Assembly: GCA_045589695.1 (NCBI GenBank)
Contig: JAZNPP010000066.1
Location: 1 to 18,086 of the forward strand
Length of the DNA: 18,086 nucleotides
Direction: 5' to 3'
DNA from: HGM04593 sp045589695
Lineage (GTDB): Bacteria; Bacteroidota; Bacteroidia; Bacteroidales; Bacteroidaceae
Each line of letters starts with the position of its first letter. Within the stretch, counting starts at the first letter, position 1. Under the pieces are notes generated by a model. That model made no database searches. It saw nothing but the letters and a program-made list of their open reading frames with translations, and was not told where the DNA came from. Below, one piece after another: positions 14,234 to 18,086 of the stretch. A program made the translations under genes and the position numbers.

Positions 14234-15517
14234 ATGAAGCAAACGCCCGTAATAGACTCAGTCATAATCGATAACATGGCATTGCCTGAAGAGACGGTTA
14301 TGCCTAACAAGAGCGTGCTTTATACCCTGCATGGGAGCGACAGGAACATAGTCAGGCTCGAACTGCTCATGAAAGGCGGCTATGCGGTTCAGGATATTCC
14401 GCTGCAGGCTACTTTTGTGAATAGAATGTTGCGTGAGGGTGCGGGCAGCCTCTCCTCCGAAGAGATTTCCCGCCGGCTCGACTATTACGGAGCGTGGATA
14501 GAAAGCTATTCTTCGCAGAATTGTAATCACTTGACGCTCTATTGTTTGCGGAAATATTTTGAGCCTTTGCTCGAACTTGTCGTGACAATGATAACAAAGC
14601 CGACGTTCCCCGAAAAGAATCTCGATGTTGTAAGGCGGAGCGGCAAAGCCGCATTCGAGGTCAATTCACAAAAGGTCGATTCTGTTTCCCAGCGTCATTT
14701 CGAAAACATGCTTTGGGGCGAGGGGCATCCGCTGGGGCACATCGTCGAAGCTGCCGATTACGATAATATCACTCGCGAAAGCTTGCTCGATTACTATAAT
14801 AAAGTGTATAAAAGCAGTAACCTTTCCGCTTTTCTTTCGGGCGATATTGACGATATAGCTATAAATTTGGCAATCTGCAAGTTAGGTGTTGGCGAATGGG
14901 GTAGCGGTTATTGTTGTAATAAACCGTTCGTTGCGCCTCCGGTATCGCTTTGCGTGCGTCGTGACGTCAAAATGAAAGACGCTATGCAGAGCGCCGTGAA
15001 AATAGGCTTCATGGCAATGGATGTCGCCGACCCGGACTTTCATATATTCCGTTTCCTGACAGTTCTGCTCGGCGGGTACTTCGGCAGTCGCCTTATGTCC
15101 AACATACGTGAGGAGAACGGCTATACCTACCATATATGGGCGGAAGTGAGCGCATACGGCGAACGCAATGCCTTTATGATAAGCTCGGAGGTAGCCAACG
15201 AGTATGTCGAGCCATGCATAAAAGAGATTTACAACGAGATTGACCGCCTTTGCAACGAGCCTGTTACGGTTGCCGAAGTAGAGCATGTTCGCAATTATAT
15301 TCTCGGCGAAATGTGCCGTGAGTGCGAAGGTCTCACGGCAAAATCCGAGGTCTTCGTGAATACATTGCTGTCCGGTGAGCCGTTCGCGTCGGCCAATGAT
15401 TACCTCGAAGCGGTCAAAACCATTACCCCCGAAGATGTAAGCAGGGTAGCCAAGAGGTGCTTCTCTTCACGTAAAATGATAGAGGTCGTTGCGGGAGGGG
15501 GTAACGTTAATCATTAA
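14234..15517 (+). CDS. M16 (insulinase) family protein lacking the zinc-binding motif
   Basis: The 427-residue protein has the two-lobed M16 fold pattern. The N-lobe reads LELLMKGGYAVQDIP, then a segment where active members have HxxEH; here the matching positions 60-64 are TFVNR, with all three zinc ligands replaced. SSEEISRRLDYYGAWIESYSS follows as in active homologues, and so does the LWGEGHPLGHIVEA segment. The C-lobe keeps the substrate-binding R/Y motif GSRLMSNIREENGYTYH (284-300). This resembles the non-catalytic subunits of paired M16 proteases, which work with an HxxEH partner; none is in this window. No signal peptide is evident, so location is unclear. The ATG is three bases after the PBP stop, indicating one transcript and a possible envelope-related role. 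Confidence 0.88.
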   Translation: MKQTPVIDSVIIDNMALPEETVMPNKSVLYTLHGSDRNIVRLELLMKGGYAVQDIPLQATFVNRMLREGAGSLSSEEISRRLDYYGAWIESYSSQNCNHLTLYCLRKYFEPLLELVVTMITKPTFPEKNLDVVRRSGKAAFEVNSQKVDSVSQRHFENMLWGEGHPLGHIVEAADYDNITRESLLDYYNKVYKSSNLSAFLSGDIDDIAINLAICKLGVGEWGSGYCCNKPFVAPPVSLCVRRDVKMKDAMQSAVKIGFMAMDVADPDFHIFRFLTVLLGGYFGSRLMSNIREENGYTYHIWAEVSAYGERNAFMISSEVANEYVEPCIKEIYNEIDRLCNEPVTVAEVEHVRNYILGEMCRECEGLTAKSEVFVNTLLSGEPFASANDYLEAVKTITPEDVSRVAKRCFSSRKMIEVVAGGGNVNH

Positions 15518-15532
15518 TCGTTGTCCAAATCC

Positions 15533-15564
15533 TTTGTATAATTAAAAAAAAAGCAGTATCTTCG
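15533..15564 (+). promoter_or_regulatory. Bacteroidota-type promoter for the Nif3/zinc-ribbon pair
   Basis: TTTG (15533-15536) lies 20 bases before TATCTTCG (15557-15564), the same arrangement as at phoH. Transcription would start near 15570, leaving a leader of only about 20 bases before the proposed TTG start codon. The spacer is dominated by a nine-base A-tract. Confidence 0.65.
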
Positions 15565-15588
15565 CAGTGGAATACCTTATATCGAATT

Positions 15589-16686
15589 TTGGTTAAGATT
15601 AAAGATATAACGTCAGCCCTTGAAATGTTCGCGCCTCTGCCGTTGCAAGAAGGATACGATAACGCCGGATTGCAAATTGGATTAACAGATGCGGAAGTTA
15701 CAGGGGTTTTATTGTGTCTTGATGTGACCGAGGCTGTCATTGACGAAGCTGTCGCATCGGGGTGCAACCTCATTGTGTCGCATCATCCTCTTGTTTTCTC
15801 TCCCTTAAAAAAAATTACGGGCCGCAGTTATGTCGAACGCTGCGTAATGAAGGCTATACGTAACGGCGTGGCTGTATATTCGTCGCACACGAATATGGAC
15901 AGTGCCAAAGGCGGCGTGAACTACCGCATTGCCGAAGTTCTGGGTTTGGAGAATGTAAGGACGCTCGTTCCCAAAGAGGATATATTGCTGAAACTGTCGG
16001 TTTATGTGCCGCTCGCTCATGCGGACAACGTCCGTAAGGCTCTTTTCGATGCCGGCTGCGGCAACATAGGCAATTACGGCTCATGCAGCTTCAATGTCGA
16101 GGGTACAGGAACGTTCGAAGCCGGCGAGGGGTGTTCGCCGTTCTGCGGCAATATCGGCGAACTTCATAAGGAAAATGAGGTACGCATAGAGACAATAATG
16201 CCGGCATACATCAAAGAGAGGGCTGTCGCGGCGTTGATTGCCGCTCATCCTTACGAAGAGCCTGCGTATGACATCTTCCCCTTGAAGAACAGCTGGGACG
16301 GAGCAGGTTTGGGCATTGTGGGCGACCTGCCGGTAGAGTGTGACGAGAAGGAGTTCCTGCTGCAAGTAAAGCATAAATTCGACGTAGGCTCTTTGCGTCA
16401 TACATCGCTGCTTGGCGGCAAGATTAAGAGAGTCGCTCTGTGCGGCGGTGCGGGAGCATCGTTCGCCGCCGCGGCAATGGCTGCAGGAGCGCAGGCGTAC
16501 ATAACGGGCGAGGCGCGTTATCACGAACTGTTCGGCTACGACGGCCGCATGCTCGTGGCGGTGATAGGGCATTATGAGAGCGAGCGGTTCACCGTTGATA
16601 TATTCGAGGATATAATACAAAAGGCATGCCCGCAGCTGAAAGTGATAAAGAGCAATGTCAATACAAACCCCGTAAAATATTTATAA
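15589..16686 (+). CDS. Nif3/DUF34 family dinuclear-metal protein with PII-like insert
   Basis: This 365-residue protein belongs to the Nif3-like (DUF34, YbgI/YqfO) family, a conserved metal-binding family often mislabelled 'GTP cyclohydrolase I type 2', with no settled reaction. Metal ligands visible: H65-H66 in VSHHPL, D104 in SSHTNMD, H328 and E332 in IGHYESER. An insert of about 100 residues (around 134-232, YVPLAHADNVRKALF to AAHPYEEPAYDIFPL) is the PII/CutA-like domain of the longer YqfO-type members. ITGEARYHE (306-313 region) is also conserved. The start is inferred as TTG at 15589 (Met-Val-Lys-Ile-Lys-Asp-Ile): family members begin close to this KIKDI segment and no ATG is available upstream in frame. 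It is followed after 30 bases by the zinc-ribbon gene. Confidence 0.9.
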   Translation: MVKIKDITSALEMFAPLPLQEGYDNAGLQIGLTDAEVTGVLLCLDVTEAVIDEAVASGCNLIVSHHPLVFSPLKKITGRSYVERCVMKAIRNGVAVYSSHTNMDSAKGGVNYRIAEVLGLENVRTLVPKEDILLKLSVYVPLAHADNVRKALFDAGCGNIGNYGSCSFNVEGTGTFEAGEGCSPFCGNIGELHKENEVRIETIMPAYIKERAVAALIAAHPYEEPAYDIFPLKNSWDGAGLGIVGDLPVECDEKEFLLQVKHKFDVGSLRHTSLLGGKIKRVALCGGAGASFAAAAMAAGAQAYITGEARYHELFGYDGRMLVAVIGHYESERFTVDIFEDIIQKACPQLKVIKSNVNTNPVKYL

Positions 16687-16716
16687 CGACAATATTAACT
16701 TAAACATTATAAACAA

Positions 16717-17535
16717 ATGGCAAAGAAAGATCCAGCAGATTACACAGTAGAAGAGAAGTTGAAGACGCTATATGAGCTTCAGACAATTCTTTCAGAGATT
16801 GACAAGATAAAGATTCTCCGTGGCGAGCTGCCTCTCGAAGTAAAGGACCTTGAGGACGAGATAGTAGGTCTTGGCACACGCATCGAGAACATCAACAACG
16901 ATATCAAGAATATCCGCGAGAATATCGTTATCTTCCGTGAGGAGATGGAGCAGTCAAAGAGAAACATCGACAAGTACACCGAGGACCAGAATAACGTCCG
17001 CAACAACCGTGAATTCGACCTTCTTAACAAGGAGATAGAATACAATCGTCTTGTAATAGAACATGACGAGAAAAAGACTAACGACGCTAAGAAGCAGGAG
17101 CAGCAGAAGTGCGAAGAGCTTGAAAGAGCTACAAACATGCTCACAGAGCGTCAGAAAGACCTCGATATGAAGAAGGCTGAGCTTGAGGATATAATCTCTG
17201 AGACAAAAGCGGAGGAAGAGAAACTGCGCGAGCAGGCCCGTGACCTCGAACTGAACATCGAGCCGCGCCTTTTGACATCGTTCAAGAGAATACGCAAGAG
17301 CTCACGCAACGGTTTGGGTATCGTGTATGTTGAGCGCGACGCATGTGCGGGCTGCTTCAGCAAGATACCGCCACAGCGTCAGATGGATATCCGTATGAGA
17401 AAGAAAATCATCGTTTGCGAGAACTGCGGCCGTATCATGATTGACCCCGAGCTTGCAGGAGTACAGCAGGAGAAGCCGGCGGAAGCGCCCGCAACGAAGC
17501 GTCGCGGCATCCGTCGTGCAGCTAAGGCAGAATAA
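16717..17535 (+). CDS. Coiled-coil protein with C4-type zinc ribbon
   Basis: The 272-residue protein starts MAKKDPADYTVEEKL. Residues about 20-190 form a long, highly charged coiled coil, predicted as an antiparallel hairpin with the RNNREFDLLNKEIEYNR segment (96-111) conserved at its centre. The C4 zinc ribbon uses C210, C213, C234 and C237 (CAGC and CENC). A short Ala/Lys/Arg-rich basic tail ends the protein. This is the PF02591-type family, whose members include H. pylori HP0958 (FlgZ). The biochemical role here is unknown; basic tail and ribbon would allow nucleic acid or protein binding. It shares a transcript with the Nif3 gene and ends at a strong terminator. Confidence 0.9.
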   Translation: MAKKDPADYTVEEKLKTLYELQTILSEIDKIKILRGELPLEVKDLEDEIVGLGTRIENINNDIKNIRENIVIFREEMEQSKRNIDKYTEDQNNVRNNREFDLLNKEIEYNRLVIEHDEKKTNDAKKQEQQKCEELERATNMLTERQKDLDMKKAELEDIISETKAEEEKLREQARDLELNIEPRLLTSFKRIRKSSRNGLGIVYVERDACAGCFSKIPPQRQMDIRMRKKIIVCENCGRIMIDPELAGVQQEKPAEAPATKRRGIRRAAKAE

Positions 17536-17550
17536 TATTTTAGTTGTTAT

Positions 17551-17590
17551 AAACCGCCTCGGCATTGCATTCGCTTTGCCGAGGCGGTTT
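17551..17590 (+). terminator. Intrinsic terminator after the zinc-ribbon gene
   Basis: AAACCGCCTCGGCA (17551-17564) pairs perfectly with TGCCGAGGCGGTTT (17577-17590) around a 12-base loop. It starts 15 bases after the stop codon. The T-tract is short (TTT, then GCTTACCCTTT), but the GC-rich 14-bp stem is strong. Confidence 0.88.
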
Positions 17591-17794
17591 GCTTACCCTT
17601 TCCTTGTAGCTTCCCGTTTCTGTTTATTTTTTCCGTTTTACCCGGTAAGCAATCTTTCCGTCTTTCCGTGCGGGATTGGTTCGCCCCGTCCGCTATCCCT
17701 TTTGGCGTTCCTGTTCAAGAATTTATAAAAAGCCAAACTACATTTAGACTAATTCCCTTTTTTGCTCACCTGCAAAGTCTGAGGAGTAAGTAAC

Positions 17795-17813
17795 TTTTTG
17801 TTTAAAACAAAAA
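17795..17813. repeat. AT-rich inverted repeat in the 3' intergenic region
   Basis: TTTTTGTTT and AAACAAAAA pair perfectly around a single A. If transcribed, it would fold with a seven-bp stem and a five-base loop. It is weak thermodynamically, so its meaning is uncertain. Confidence 0.45.
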
Positions 17814-17841
17814 TCTCGCTTTCGCTCGCCGTTATATTCTA

Positions 17842-17867
17842 CCGCAGTCCTCAACCTTAAACTGCGG
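17842..17867. repeat. Seven-bp inverted repeat CCGCAGT/ACTGCGG
   Basis: CCGCAGT (17842-17848) and ACTGCGG (17861-17867) are perfectly complementary across a 12-base spacer, in DNA with no gene. It is one of a cluster of three inverted repeats within 130 bases. Confidence 0.5.
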
Positions 17868-17895
17868 ATTGTTACAATGCGTAGGTCTTTCTCTC

Positions 17896-17923
17896 ATTAC
17901 TTTTTCTCTCGTGAAAAAGTAAT
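17896..17923. repeat. 11-bp inverted repeat ATTACTTTTTC/GAAAAAGTAAT
   Basis: Arms 17896-17906 and 17913-17923 pair perfectly for 11 bp around TCTCGT, followed by CAAAAAA. On the basis of remembered Bacteroidales sequences, hairpins of the TTACTTTTTC/GAAAAAGTAA type recur between genes, so this may be a member of a dispersed family. Confidence 0.6.
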
Positions 17924-18086
17924 CAAAAAACGCCCGTCATGCGAAAAAAACAGTCGTTCGCCGCTTTGCTCGCGAGTCGCACAGCGACATAACTCGGTCG
18001 CAGCGAACTTGCCGTTCAGCTCTTTCCGTTGTTCATCAGGGGCTCCGGAACTCGCTCGGCGTTGCGTTACTGAATAATAATATAAC

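Larger units (their letters stand above)
17591..18086. other. About 500 bases without a credible gene; structured intergenic region
   Basis: No open frame here has a plausible start, length or composition. The longest, about 66 codons on the plus strand (17877-18077), is rich in Ser, Arg and Cys and looks like translated non-coding DNA. The region alternates pyrimidine-rich stretches, AT-rich tracts and CG-rich segments (for example CTCGCGAG at 17969-17976). It holds at least three inverted repeats. The style recalls dispersed intergenic repeats of Bacteroidales, but no second copy lies in this window. Confidence 0.6.

Noticed and set aside
13136..14242. A 368-codon open frame on the minus strand opposite the PBP gene
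   Set aside because: It is fully antisense to a gene with intact GT51 and transpeptidase motifs, and its product has no recognisable signal; it follows from the codon bias of the real gene.
15503..15522. Imperfect inverted repeat across the M16-like gene stop
   Set aside because: The stem is short, AT-rich and interrupted by a bulge, with no T-tract, so a terminator cannot be supported.
17877..18077. Short plus-strand frame in the 3' intergenic region, reading REKVIKKRP near its start
   Set aside because: It reads through a hairpin, has a Ser/Arg/Cys-rich composition and no ribosome-binding context; such products usually come from translated intergenic repeats.
1..18086. CRISPR array, tRNA, rRNA, insertion sequence or phage module
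   Set aside because: No regularly spaced direct repeats, cloverleaf, rRNA-like stretch, transposase or integrase frame, or long terminal inverted repeats could be seen.

Overview
This window looks like a chromosomal segment from a member of the Bacteroidota, most likely order Bacteroidales. The grounds are -7 promoter boxes of the TAnnTTTG type (mostly TATCTTCG or TATCTTTG) ahead of several genes, weak or absent Shine-Dalgarno sequences, a type IX secretion (Por) C-terminal sorting-like domain, BspA-type leucine-rich repeats, a GH20 lipoprotein, and a pyrB-pyrI pair followed by a flavin reductase. Most of the window is well-packed housekeeping DNA. There is no CRISPR array, tRNA, rRNA, insertion sequence or phage gene.

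Layout. (1) 1-1986, plus strand: three exported-protein genes. They are the tail of a beta-sandwich surface protein, a very small protein with a T9SS-like sorting domain, and an overlapping transglutaminase-like/BspA-LRR protein. A perfect 21-bp-stem bidirectional terminator follows. (2) 2047-4871, minus strand: phoH, purC and aroE, probably one transcription unit with its own promoter. (3) 5000-7318, minus strand: a GH20 beta-N-acetylhexosaminidase lipoprotein with its own terminator and promoter. (4) 7494-8774, plus strand: glyA, diverging from the GH20 gene and ending at a long hairpin. (5) 8897-11552, minus strand: pyrB, pyrI, a flavin reductase-like gene and an outer-membrane beta-barrel gene, packed with gaps of 2-12 bases. 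(6) 11777-15517, plus strand: a bifunctional class A penicillin-binding protein and an M16-fold protein that has lost the HxxEH zinc motif. (7) 15533-17535, plus strand: a Nif3/DUF34 protein with a probable TTG start and a coiled-coil C4 zinc-ribbon protein, ending at a strong terminator. (8) 17591-18086: about 500 bases with no credible gene but several small inverted repeats, possibly a dispersed intergenic repeat.

How the genes fit together: purC supplies purine synthesis, pyrBI pyrimidine synthesis, aroE the shikimate pathway and glyA one-carbon units. The class A PBP and its M16 partner point to the cell envelope. The GH20 lipoprotein suits removal of terminal N-acetylhexosamine from host or microbial glycans. 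The first three genes are the accessory, surface-exposed part.

I found no clearly new multi-gene system. The observations most worth a second look are the minimal T9SS-like cargo coupled to a transglutaminase-LRR protein, the catalytically dead M16 protein beside the PBP, inverted repeats placed over or just after promoters (GH20, PBP), and the structured non-coding tail.
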